DNA from: Gamsiella multidivaricata
Lineage: Eukaryota; Mortierellomycota; Mortierellomycetes; Mortierellales; Mortierellaceae
DNA length: 64,000 bases
Assembly (NCBI RefSeq): GCF_025024155.1
Contig: NW_026251751.1
Coordinates: 248,001 to 312,000, forward strand
Reading direction: 5' to 3'
A program made the position numbers and the translations under genes. Shown one piece after another: positions 23,889-34,700 of the stretch. The stretch's first letter is position 1, and each line of letters opens with the position of its first letter. The notes beneath the pieces are model-generated. The model was not told the origin of the DNA, made no database searches, and saw only the letters and a list, made by a program, of their open reading frames with translations.

Positions 23889-24248
23889 CCAGAATACCTG
23901 GCTTTCTCATCACCTACATATAGTTATACCATCGAGAGTCGCCATTTTGCTATTTAATCTATCTGTAAAATATAATTATAATCATAATCGTAATTGTAAT
24001 CAAAAAAACACAACGTTTGCTGCTTTGTCATTTTTGTCTCTTCTTGCCCTGGAAAGAATAAGCTGGCAGAAGCTACGAAAAGCTATCTCAGCATCAACGG
24101 CCAGCGAGGATACAAACCCAGTGCTTCTATAAGACGAAAGAGATCATCACGAACAATTAGACCTTACAACTGTCTCAATGGACACGTCAAGGACACAACC
24201 AAGCAGAACCAACCAACCAAAAAAAAAAAAAAAAAATGGAAGCAAAAT

Positions 24249-24319
24249 GCTAACACCTGGAATCGAACCAGGATCGTCTCGGCCACAACGAGATATACTA
24301 ACCATTATACTATGTTAGC
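24249..24319 (-). tRNA. tRNA-His (GTG)
   Basis: On the minus strand the acceptor arms GCTAACA and TGTTAGC pair perfectly. The D arm has AATGGTTAGTA, the anticodon stem is TCTCG/CGAGA around TTGTGGC (anticodon GTG), and the T arm is CTGGTTCGATTCCAG. No intron. Confidence 0.95.
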
Positions 24320-24719
24320 TTAAGAGTTACTGTTATTTACAGTCTTAGATATTTCACATATTACTACCTCTCTTTATTTGCACGCATTCCCTATTTGCAC
24401 ATTCTATAATTGCACGCCCCTTACTTGCATGCCAGGGCTCATGTGGATATATGTTAATGAAAAAAATAAAAACATGTCCGTGTGGTGCGTTACTCGCTGG
24501 CCATGCAAACTGGAGCTGCCCTGGCTCCATGCTTGACCCAAACGCAGCGGATCGGATGCTGCTGAACTGCCTGCAATGGAGGAAGCGGTTGACAACCATG
24601 GAGGGGATGGGGGAGATACCCTTTTTGTAACAAGGAGTTTTCAGCTTTTAACACACTGATGAGGTGTGGCAATTGTTGCGCAGGCCCCAGGGGCGGGCCC
24701 AGGGAATGTGACCTGTCAA

Positions 24720-24822
24720 CTGGCGACTGTGGATCGGTTCCGCTTTGGTGGTGAGGACAATGGCGGTAGATCTTTGCTAGTTAGGTCTGATAGATTCGCA
24801 GGGTCAATTGACTCAAGAGACA
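24720..24822. repeat. Dispersed short repeat, copy 1
   Basis: It matches 38054-38147 in the same orientation over about 100 bp: ggcgactgtggatcggttc, then a less similar stretch, then agttaggtctgata, attcgcag, gtcaat and gactc. Copy 2 has the marks of a retroposed insert. No target-site duplication is evident around copy 1. Confidence 0.75.
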
Positions 24823-24877
24823 AATTTTTATAAAACCCCCTCCCCCTACTTGCACGCTTGTCCCAAGCTTCACACAG

Positions 24878-25426
24878 ATGACAGACAAGACCATTTGGAC
24901 AGCACTCGAGAACAAGATCAAGGGAGCTTCGGCGATACGGCAAGCAAGCAACACACTCGGCCGTGTGGAGGACGAGACAAGGGACGACGACCAAGCGGCC
25001 TGGACGGTTCAAGATATGTACCACGGACTGACACCAGCGGCTCTCACCAAAGACTGAGCGAATCTCTTCAAGGCGACCACCTCGATTGCGAGGTACATGG
25101 TCGGTCGATTTGTCAAGGCCATCGAGGAATTCGGACGGACAGAAATCTGGAACAAAAGAGGCAAAGTCACCGCCGACAGGGGAAGAGAAAATGGGATCAC
25201 TACCATGAGCAAACGCGCCCGGGGACGCAACTGTGTTGGAGAGCACAGACGTAATGGTAATGGTTTCGTTGGATCCCCCAGGAGACAGCGACGCGTATCG
25301 GATGTGAAAGAGATCGAGGAGCGAGCGGACAAGCGAGTGCTGCAAAGTTGCCTGTAGCAGGTGGAGCTCAACGTGATGGAACGCACCGGCAACTGTAAAT
25401 TGTTGATGATTGAGGAGCGCGGCTAA
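24878..25426 (+). pseudogene. Relic of an unrecognised gene family, plus copy
   Basis: From the ATG at 24878 one frame runs 183 codons to TAA at 25424, broken only by TGA at 25055 and TAG at 25355. The readable product has TIWTALENKIKGASAIRQAS, VQDMYHGLTPAAL, SIARYMVGRFVKAIEEFGR, a basic Arg-rich middle and EERADKRVLQSCLQQVEL near the end. The section from YHGL to EEFGR matches the minus-strand relic at 26032-26482, which supports this frame as the true one and argues against the longer open frame on the opposite strand. I do not recognise the family; helical, charged sequence suggests a soluble protein. The in-frame stops could instead lie in unrecognised introns. Confidence 0.5.
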
Positions 25427-25841
25427 AAGGTAACCTTTGCGCACAACAGGCCAAGTAGGGAGCAGGGCTCAGTCATCGACCCCAGGTGGGGTCGAGTTAC
25501 CATTCATGCTGACGGGGATTGTGAAGGGGATTGGAGCTGCGAGTGACAAGCAGCGGTGCGGCAAAAGCCGCTTATTAGATTATTGAGCACCCTTTTCTAT
25601 GCCTCTAGCAATAGGGTTTCCTAATCTAGTGTTCCTCACTAATAAATCACACATATCCTCGTGAGTTCTAGTTATCAGAAAAAAAGAAAACAAACTTGTA
25701 TGTCTGTCCCATCTATCCTATGCAATAAGAGCTGTGGTCAGGAGCGCTTGAGGAAGTGAGTGCAGTTGGAGACAAAGTTTTTTTATTTTTTTTATTGATG
25801 CCAGATCCCCCCAGGCGTGCAGGCGTGCCACATGCTGCATT

Positions 25842-25861
25842 GTCCAAGCTTCGGCTTGGAC
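25842..25861. repeat. Perfect hairpin with TTCG loop
   Basis: gtccaagc-ttcg-gcttggac: an 8-bp perfect stem closed by TTCG, which in RNA is the very stable UUCG tetraloop. It is isolated between the two facing relics. No T-run follows directly; function unknown. Confidence 0.6.
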
Positions 25862-26031
25862 TGTCAGTCGGCCGATAGTTACCTAAAGATAGCTAACAAA
25901 AGGTTCCCACTAAGCTAATGTAAAGTGAGGAACCAAATACCTATGATGCACATTCTGAGTCGCATGGTTTCTAATACTTGAGCCAGGGCCCAAAACCGCT
26001 ACGCAACCTGTCGCGTCCGATGGGTCCTCTT

Positions 26032-26482
26032 CTAGTCAAGATCACGGGCCAATATGGGTTCTATCCTCCTCCCTCTCTCCCTCTCGTTCAACACCACCCT
26101 TCCCTGGAGATGGTCCACCAGGCGGCTATCTGCTCTCCTTCTCGCCGCCGCCGTAACCTCCTCCTGGGACTGTTGTCTCACAAAGCCCTGGGCCTCACTT
26201 CCTACCTGGACTCCGACTTTCTTCATCCCCGCGCATATGTCCTCGGACTTTTCCCATGCCACTGTGACACTACATCGCTCTTTCCATCTCCTCTCGACCG
26301 AAAGCCTCAACTCGTTCTACAAAACGTCCAACCAGGTAGGCCGCGATACTCTCCGACGTCTTCAAGAGCAGCACCCAATCCATTGTCGGAGACTTTGGTA
26401 TGAGTCCGTGATATATGTCTGTCAGTGGTATATAGGTTCGGCTTCCACCTGTGCATATACTGCATGGTTGGCAGCATACCAT
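26032..26482 (-). pseudogene. Relic of the same unrecognised family, minus copy
   Basis: In the minus frame 26482-26270 the reading LTDIYHGLIPKSP followed by SIAAYLVGRFVERVEAFGRE aligns with YHGLTPAAL and SIARYMVGRFVKAIEEFGRT of the plus copy at 24878-25426. After a stop the similarity resumes in another frame (26310-26032) with RRRADSRLVDHLQGRVVLNE against EERADKRVLQSCLQQVELNV. This copy therefore carries a frameshift and is dead. The two copies face each other about 600 bp apart. Confidence 0.5.
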
Positions 26483-27093
26483 GGTTTTCCTTGATCCTGT
26501 GGGACCGATGGTTGCAAGGTTGGTGAATAAACCCCCTGGCGGATTTTTCTCACGTTTGATAACAAGGCTGGATCGCCACTCCAGTTCTTCTCACTGCTGA
26601 ATAAATTGTTTCGTTCGTTGTTGACAAGTCCATGCATGATGGTTTCTGGCTGCAGACTGGTACTTGATCAATTGGCGAATGTCGTCCTCCGCTGGCTGAC
26701 CATAGGAGGTCGTATGTGTCTTCATGCTCGTGAAATACTGTGCGTTCAGTTGCGTAAAGAACAAAAGGGTGGAGGAACAGCCCAGCCTGGCTCAAGATAT
26801 CACGTGTAGGAGTCTCTTTGTGGAGCTGCTATTTTGATCGAAGTACCGCCTCGTATCAGCGTATCAGCACAGCACCTCCTTTTTGTTACATGAAGCAAGC
26901 TCGATCTCTGAGTGCCGTATATACATGGACACTTCTTGTTTGAGCTATAGAGAACAAGCCTGGATTGGAAAGGGTTGTCTGGTTCTTGTTCTGAGCTAGA
27001 TTAAATATCCTATCGAGTCTTCGACTTATTAAGCTCGGCCGGTTGAACTTCTCAGTTCGATGGCCCGCTTACATGGATGTAGCGCACGGCATT

Positions 27094-28714
27094 TCAATCT
27101 AGGGCTCGTTTTTGCCATCGGAACATATGACTCATTTTATCCAGATGAGCTGTAACCGCGACGGCTCGACGCCAGGAGGAGTAAGTGACATCAGACGACA
27201 CAATCCAGTTCGGGAACAGGGCTTGGCCGTACATGGGAGCCGCCTCTCGAAGTATATCGCTGATGTCCGTGGCTATTAGGGAATCTAGGTCCACTCCCCG
27301 AAGGTTTGGCGCAAACTTAAAGTCCTGGATCATATCAAGCGTTAATGCTTCGCCCCGGAGTTTTAGACCAACTAGGGATTTGAACGAACACAGCCGTCCC
27401 CAAATTGGCTGCATTTCCCCGAATGTGGACAACCTGAGCGGATGTCGGGGCCTTCCATACTGCAGAGGTTGATACTCGAGCGGTTGGATACCCATACACA
27501 GGTTCTCGAGCACATTGGCGCATGGCCACGGTTTACTCCCCTTGAAGAGCCCGATTGTCCTCGCCATCATGCCCAACAGGTTCAATCTGCGCAAGAGCGT
27601 GCAGTTCTCCAAAAACATAGAAGCACTGGCGCTGTTAAACACCATACACCCTTCAATGTCAAAGGTAACCAGACTGTGTGATATTCCTGGCGATACATGG
27701 ACTGATCGAGACATACGTGTCAATTGTGTGAGAGCTTGGTCTTCATGCGCCATCGCCACCATCACACCCGTCGCTGAAGTGTCGTCCCTGATGCTGCTTC
27801 CAACGCAATGGTCGTAGCATGGGACCCTGGTATGGCTCTATGTAGGGTGGCTCAATCCTCGAAGATGTCACTCCAGTCCTGAGCGATGACGTTGATCCTC
27901 CATCTGAGTTTAAGGCAGTCGAGGTTGAGGAGGTGCTGAAACGATGAAAGTGAGGATGCTTAGCGTTCGAATCCTCAGAGTCCCATGTAACAGTGTTCAA
28001 GGTCAACGACCGAAGCGATGTGTTCACCCAACTTTCGTCATCCACCCTGATCAGCCCAGTGCGCTCCTTCTTCCCCTATGGCTCCTGCTCGTTGCGGACG
28101 TCCTTGAGCTCCTCTACTATGGTGACCCTTTCCAGAACCAACGACCTGAGCTGACGGCAATCTCTGAACACCAAAAGAATATCGTCGATGCGGAGGTTGG
28201 CATTGGAGTACCAGTAAGAGTCCTCCAGGTTCTTGAGAGTCGCTACAGATGCCATCTGACAGTCCGACGGCTGCGATAAGGATAGCTCCAGGATAACATG
28301 TAAGACTCGAAGCTGTGGCACCATCTCCGTGACCTGCTCGATATATGAAGTATACAAGACCCCGAATCGGATCCTGAGCGATTGTAGGTTGGCGGTAAAC
28401 ATGAGAAGGTAGCGGGCGCTGATCCATCTTGTGCGCGAGAGACCGAGGGTCTTGACATGGTCTCCGTATTTGCTGATCTCTGGATAGGCGTTAAATAATC
28501 CGCACTGGGGAAAAAATAGACTTTCGTAGAGATAAGGAACCCAAATGCTATTCCAGGTACAGTTGACACGGATGAGGGCCGTGAGATCGCGCCTTGCCAG
28601 GTGGTCGGTGATTAAGTGAACAAGCTCCGGGATCGAGAAGACAATGTTTTGGAACATCTTTGGAGCAGTGTCAACGCTGTTGTTGTTCTTGGTCCTCCTA
28701 GGACGTAAAATCAT
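27094..28714 (-). pseudogene. F-box/LRR protein, inactivated paralog
   Basis: Reading from the ATG near 28714, FSIPELVHLITDHLARRDLT is the F-box, followed by WNSIWVPYLYESLFF and LRR-like sequence, colinear with the intact plus-strand gene next door (28930-30714). An in-frame TAG at 28078-28076 breaks it. Similarity then continues (VDDESWVNTSLRSLTL), shifts frame near 27940 (FQHLLNLDCLKL against FQHTPNLRKVKI), meets another stop, loses about 100 codons of the repeat region, and resumes as SHSLVTFDIEGCMVF and FKGSKPWPCANVLENL down to a stop at 27094. It once encoded an SCF-type substrate adaptor. Confidence 0.85.
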
Positions 28715-28929
28715 CCGGTTAGCTGCTTGAGCACGGTCTGAGACGGTCGGCGCCAACTTAAGCATGTTGGAAGTGGCGAGAAAAGAAAGGGTGGTACACA
28801 TTTGTGGCAATGTAACAAACCTATCGGACTCATGCGGTGAGCCCAGCAGAGGTCAATCGACCTATCCCTATCTGTTGCCACCACCATCGCCATTTTTCTT
28901 GTCCACCTCTCTTCTCCCCTCCGTCAGTC

Positions 28930-30714
28930 ATGCCCAAGGCCAACAAATCCGATAACTGCGTTGTGGACATCGATACACCAAGGATCTCTCAGGATACCTT
29001 CTTTTTCATCCCTGAACTTCTACATCTTCTCGCCGGCTATCTCACACAGAGTGATCTTAAGGCCGCCGTCCTCGTCAGTCGTGCCTGGAATACCATTTGG
29101 GTTCCCTATCTCTATGAAAAGCTATTCTTCCGCGAGTACCAGCAGACTCGCAGCTACCCCAGCATGCACTCATACGGCCATCATGTCAAGAGTCTCGAGC
29201 TCATTTCCATAGAATGGGACAATCTCGCTTTCCTTATCAACTTTACCACCAGCCTACACTCGCTCTTCCTCTGCAGCACAAAATTGAGCACTTTTCAGCT
29301 TCAGGAGCTCGGAGAGATAGCACCACAGCTTCGAGTTCTGCATACCATCTTGGGGCAACGCTCGCCAAATCCATTGGAGTGCCAGATGACTCCTGTGTCT
29401 GCATTCAAGCACCTGGAGGACTTTTACTGGAGTGCCCTGACAGATGTCCGCATCGACGATATTCTTTTCGTGCTTAAATCATGCTCTCATCTCCAGTCAC
29501 TGGCCTTGGCAATCAACTCACTAGTCGAAGAACTTGACGAGGCCAAAGTCGAGGAGATTGACGGCATCAAAAACAGCAGCTTGACCGTCGATGTTGCGCC
29601 AGAATTGGTCAAAGTGGACGATGACGGCTGGGCAAGCACGTCGCTCCGAGTATTGAGCTGGGGCAATGTGATGTTAGGACCACGACAATCCTGCTTGGAC
29701 GACTCGAAACAGCCACATCCCTGCATCCGCCGCCTCTTTCAGCACACACCAAATCTCAGGAAGGTCAAGATCAGTGATGAGAACAACATTGGCGCTCAGA
29801 ACTGGAACTGCATGTTCGGGAATCAAGCCAGCATCCAGGAGATCGAGCTTGCGTTGCGCGTCTCAGTAACCGAAGGTGGTTCTCGAGTCGGCGATTCGGG
29901 GCTCTTGAACGCTGTGTCAAAAGCATGCTCGAATCTCAAGAAGTTTACTGCCAAGCGTATGTCGCCTACAACGGACGAGGCATTTGCGGAAATGATGCGG
30001 GTCAACCACGGGCTTCAAAAGGTCAACGTCAAATACACGGAATTCGGGGACTTGGCACTCCATCAATTGGCACACCTTCCTCCAACACTCACTTCAGCAG
30101 GGACTTCGCATAGCCTTGTTGAACTCGATGTGGAGGAATGTCTTCAGATCACCAGCCGTAGTGCCATCGAGATACTCGAGAACTGTCTTCTCTTGCGCAA
30201 TTTGAACCTGTTGGGCACGAAAGCCGGTACAATCGAGCTTTTCAAGGGGTGCAAGCCTTGGCCTTGTGCGAAGGTGCTGGAGATGCTGCGGATTGATATC
30301 CAACCACTCGACTATCAGCGCTGGCGGCGCAGTGCTGGATCTAGACAAGCAGATATGCCCCCTCTTAAACCATACGCACCTGAGGACCAGGGGTTGATCA
30401 GGGAGCGGCTGTGCTTGTTCACTTCTCTTCTCGATCTCGAACTCAAGGGTGAAGCGATGACATATGAAATCTTGGAGGACTTTTCGTTTGCGCTGAATCT
30501 TCGAAAAGTTATTCTGTGTATTCCGTTCAAGGCGTTATACTATAGAATGAAACAAAAGAAGAGAATAATGGCCCAAGAGCGCGGCATGACATTGTTGCTG
30601 AACTGGATTGTGAGGGGTAGGGTCAGCTATGTTTCCTCACGACCCGTCAGTATTATCTCTGCCATTGTCAGCAGGGATACTTTTGTATTCCATTGTAAGT
30701 ACGATATATTATAA
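28930..30714 (+). CDS. F-box/LRR protein, intact member of the local cluster
   Basis: A single exon of 594 codons from the ATG at 28930 (MPKANKSDNC); the frame is open further upstream only without an ATG. F-box proteins bind SKP1 and present substrates to the cullin ubiquitin ligase. The F-box is at residues about 22-65 (FFFIPELLHLLAGYLTQSDL, then SRAWNTIWVPYLYEKLFF). The rest consists of irregular leucine-rich repeats, for example SHSLVELDVEECLQITSRSA and LLRNLNLLGTKAGTIELF, likely the substrate-binding surface. The substrate is unknown. Only 215 bp separate its ATG from that of the dead divergent paralog. Near the end, cattgtaagtacg could be a splice donor, so the last few residues are uncertain. 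Confidence 0.87.
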   Translation: MPKANKSDNCVVDIDTPRISQDTFFFIPELLHLLAGYLTQSDLKAAVLVSRAWNTIWVPYLYEKLFFREYQQTRSYPSMHSYGHHVKSLELISIEWDNLAFLINFTTSLHSLFLCSTKLSTFQLQELGEIAPQLRVLHTILGQRSPNPLECQMTPVSAFKHLEDFYWSALTDVRIDDILFVLKSCSHLQSLALAINSLVEELDEAKVEEIDGIKNSSLTVDVAPELVKVDDDGWASTSLRVLSWGNVMLGPRQSCLDDSKQPHPCIRRLFQHTPNLRKVKISDENNIGAQNWNCMFGNQASIQEIELALRVSVTEGGSRVGDSGLLNAVSKACSNLKKFTAKRMSPTTDEAFAEMMRVNHGLQKVNVKYTEFGDLALHQLAHLPPTLTSAGTSHSLVELDVEECLQITSRSAIEILENCLLLRNLNLLGTKAGTIELFKGCKPWPCAKVLEMLRIDIQPLDYQRWRRSAGSRQADMPPLKPYAPEDQGLIRERLCLFTSLLDLELKGEAMTYEILEDFSFALNLRKVILCIPFKALYYRMKQKKRIMAQERGMTLLLNWIVRGRVSYVSSRPVSIISAIVSRDTFVFHCKYDIL

Positions 30715-30934
30715 TAAAGCTATTTGTATGGTACAACGCGCACTAAAACCATGGACGATACGATGTTGGTGCGATCCAAGAGTCCGAATCAAGAATCGCT
30801 TTCGTTTACGATGGTCAATGTGCACATCGCACAGGCCTTGAATGTCCATCCTTTTTGCGGCCGTTTAAACTTGTATAATGCCTCCGCCCACTGTTACCCC
30901 TCTCTTTTTTTTACCCCGTTTTCGGTTTCCAAAG

Positions 30935-31710
30935 ATGTTTGCGGAAACAGAAAGCAACACTATCGACAGCACGCCGCTCAGGATACCTGTTGATATGATC
31001 TTTTCGATCTCCTAGCTCGTGCACGTCATCGCCCGTAACCTATCGCAGCACGACCTTGCAACCGCTACTCATGTCAATCGTACCTGGAATGTCGTCTGGA
31101 ACCTTTATCTTTACGAAAGGATCCTCGCTAGCCAATACAATGGTGATAGCTATCCAGGGCTTCACATATGCAGCCGACATGTCAGAGCCTTCATGCTGGA
31201 TACAAAACATGGATCATTTCCATCTTAGTGAGTATATCTCCAACTCTGCAATCGCTCTTTCTCCGCCGCGTGAACCTCCGCGCCTGGTATCTCAAGAGGA
31301 TCGCTCGCATAGGTTTCGCTCGCATTAGGTACCACAACTTTAGGTTCCATTAAATGGCAGGGAAAAATGGCTAAGTATGGCAAGGCTTTGTCTCCAAACT
31401 GGTTTGTAGAAGTCGGTGTACTGTTGACTTCGGGGAGCATGTGTAGGATTAGGACGTGCTCTTTAATTCTTTTTGGGCTGGCCATATTATTTGAAAGACA
31501 AGCATCGGAACAACCACAATGTGCACAGCAGTAAAAACATGAAATGCTATTAACTCATTGGTATGCGTTACCGACATTAGTTATCTATCCAGAACCTCTC
31601 CATCACTGACAGTTTTGTGTCCCAGCACCGACAACGGCATATCAATGGAGCTTGGCTTTTGAACGCCATGCCGAAAGCAAGTCTAAAAAAATCGGATGTC
31701 AGAAACATGG
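30935..31710 (+). pseudogene. F-box/LRR remnant
   Basis: From the ATG at 30935 the frame reads a short leader, then FSIS and a TAG exactly where the neighbours have FSIPEL (GAG to TAG). It continues LVHVIARNLSQHDLATATHV, TWNVVWNLYLYERIL and YPGLHICSRHVRAF, and after a frame change LQSLFLRRVNLRAW. A last recognisable piece, GAWLLNAMPKASLKKS near 31650-31695, matches DSGLLNAVSKACSNLKK of the intact gene. Most of the repeat region is missing. Third copy of the local family, same strand as the intact gene. Confidence 0.75.
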
Positions 31711-34700
31711 TCAAACCCACATAGTATTTGAGAAGAACTTAGTCAAATGAACTTTCCAACCCCCTATCGTCCTCGTCGAATATATATTTTGACGAGCAGG
31801 CTGGATCGGTGCTACACAGGCTCGCATAGTTGGATCTCATTGTTGGTCGGAGAGGACGCCTCTCCGCCTTCCCCACCCACTTGTGCAAATTACATTGTCA
31901 ACGCTTTAGGTTTCCTCTTCTGTTTGACCCATCGCCGGTGCTCGAGACCAATATTCAAGCAAGAATCCGTCTTCCTCTATAGCGAACATTACCTTGTCGA
32001 TTTTTTATTATTCTTCTCACAATCCAAGGTGACATTTTTCGGAACCATTGACCTATATAATGGGAAATATACATATCCTGGCCGCACTCAAAAAGTCTGC
32101 AACGACATCACTTTGAAAAACATCAGCGCTTTACATTAAAGCACCATTCATAATAAGCCCATTGATATTGTGCTTAAAGCACAGCAACAATGGTCTTGTA
32201 GGACGAATATACGCATGTCCAGACGGTGCTCTAGCTGTGGGTTCATGTTATTTGTGCGCACTGCGAGGACACGCCTTTGGGTGATGAAGAACGTCACTCG
32301 ACGCGTCTATTTTCATTTTTATTTTCGTTTGTTTACATTTTGACGCGTTGCCTTCCATTCAAAATTCTCCCACGGGCGGCTGTCCTCTTTTCTCACACTC
32401 TTCTCCACCCTTCCAAACCACACATTCACCGATGCACCCGTCCCAAAGTGCACTCCGTTACTCGGTGCTATGGCCAGGCAGCATCGTCCAGGTATGTTAC
32501 GACGCTCATGAATTTGCTCATTGTGCTTTTGCTCATTGTGTTTGTGCCTGTGGTTGCAGGATGTTCTCTTCTAGCCTGTTGGGGCTGTGCGTGTCTATGT
32601 CTGAGCCCACTTTTTATATTTCTCGCATCTTTAGCCTGCTTCGCCCGTCAAGTTCACTGCAGCAATCCTCAACAGCAGCGTAGTAGGACCATAACGACGA
32701 CCACAACGATGACCGGTCGAGTCCACAAAGATATGTTCTTGGTGTCATTTCCTTGCAAAGTGGCACTGCTCGTCTTTCTTTTCTTTTTTTGTCCGTGCCT
32801 GATGCTTGGTGCCTTGTGCCTGGTGGTTCTGCTTCTGTGCCTTGTGCCGTAGATTGTGTCTGTGTCTGTGTCTGTGGCTCGATCCTCATGGCGTAACCTC
32901 ATTCTGCACTTGTTTTTGTGTGTCAACACCTATTTTCTAGCAAAGAGAGGTTCGCTCCTCCAGCTCACCATATCAGCTGGTCAGTTACAGCAACCTCAGG
33001 TGCAGCATGGCCCAGTCCACTGGGACTCGCCATGGTCAAGAAGAGTGAGTCAGATGGCCACAAAGGTATGTTTGACATACACCGTTCGCTGTTGCTGTAC
33101 TGGGAGTCAACTTTGGCGCCTGTGTTCCTTTTCTCACACACTCACACACTGACTGTCCTCTTGTCTTCTGCTGTCTGAACTGGTTCTCCTCTAGCCACTG
33201 GCCTCTGTCTCTGCCAGTCTCGGCTGAGAAGAGGCCCTGGCTCACCCCACCCAACCTATTGGGCAAGCCAGACTCGCCGGGCCATGGCAATCCCATCAAG
33301 CCTGTCAAGCCTGTCAAGTGAACCAAGCAAACCAAGCAAATTGAAACATTCAAAGCTAAGTACTCTCCATCCCCTCCCCTCTTCCACCGCCCCACTCAAC
33401 CCTCCCACCACCTTCCCTGTCGTCAATGATTGCCCTTAACCCATCCAAAAAATACCCTCCCCTTCGAGTGTCTCTGCACACTTGGTCACCACTCGCATGA
33501 GTCCTCTCGCGGTCCAGTGACCTCGAGGCTGAGGGACTGTTGATCCCAGCTGGAATTGGGTGCCTGCTGTGCTGGTCGCCCAGTGCTGCACCCTAGCCGG
33601 CTCTCTCCTGTCCACCCTCCTTGTTCCTGGGGTCAAACAAGACACTTACTTTTTGCTGTGTCCAGGGATTCTATAGATCGTCGACGTGCCCGTGCTCTCT
33701 CTTGCTCGCCTGGTTGGATGCACGGCCTGGTGCTGAGACAGCGTCCCCGCCGTTTTCCCCGATCCTGAACTTGATCCAGGTTCATCGTCCTGGGGGGACT
33801 CGACCACGGTCGTGCGAAAGGACACTCGCCGACACATAGGCCAGCTGATTGTGATGCTCGGAGCGAAGACATCATGGTCAAGGGATGTCCAGCGGTCCTG
33901 ATCCTAGTAAAGGACTCTGGAACAGACCTTCGACAGAGATGGCTTTGTCTTTGAGGCAGCACACCGGCGGACCCATGGTCGGCAAACTACTATGACACAT
34001 GGAAGACGAAGGTATGTTTGTGCATGTCCTCTTGGATAAAGAGATGTATGTGTGCTGAGTGCGGCACGCAGAAAACAGCGATATACTGACACACTATTTA
34101 ACTGATCCATTCGTGGTAGCGGCGATGTCCCTGCAAGATCAGGCCTAGTAATGCTCCACAGCTGGGCAGCGAGAGGGAGAGAGCGCGTCGATCGGTCAAG
34201 GATCCTAGTCCTAGGGTGGACACATGCAAAGAGGTAAGTGCGCCATGGGTTCAAGGTAGAGGTGGAGCGGGTAGAGAGGAGGCAGGGGCAGTGCTGTCAG
34301 TGACCACACAGCAGACCACCCTCTCTCAGCTGAGGTGAGACGGCCCCGAACCCTCGGGGTTTGGTGGTCGCGAGGTTTGGTCCTCTGCGGGGGATGACCA
34401 GTGTGTATGGGCACAAGAGGGAGAGGGCGAATGGGGTAAAGTCATAGATGATGGGGAAGAATGGTGAGGAGGGATAGCAAAACGAGTGCGGGCGGAGTGC
34501 AATGGATGGGGGGCTAAGGAAGGGTCGATGGGAGAGTACAGGAGGAGCAAAGGAGGGGAAGGGCGATGACAGCTGTATAAAAACACCAAGAAAGCAAAAA
34601 AAAAAAAAAAAAAAAAAAAAGAACAAGAACAAGAACAAGGAAACAAAAGAAAAAGGAAAAGAAAAACAAAACAAAAAAAAAAGAACAGAAAGAAAGAAGA

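Noticed and set aside
24716..25444. 242-codon open frame on the minus strand
   Set aside because: It is antisense to the plus-strand relic whose sense reading is shared with the second copy at 26032-26482; the antisense text shows poorer agreement and has no domain.
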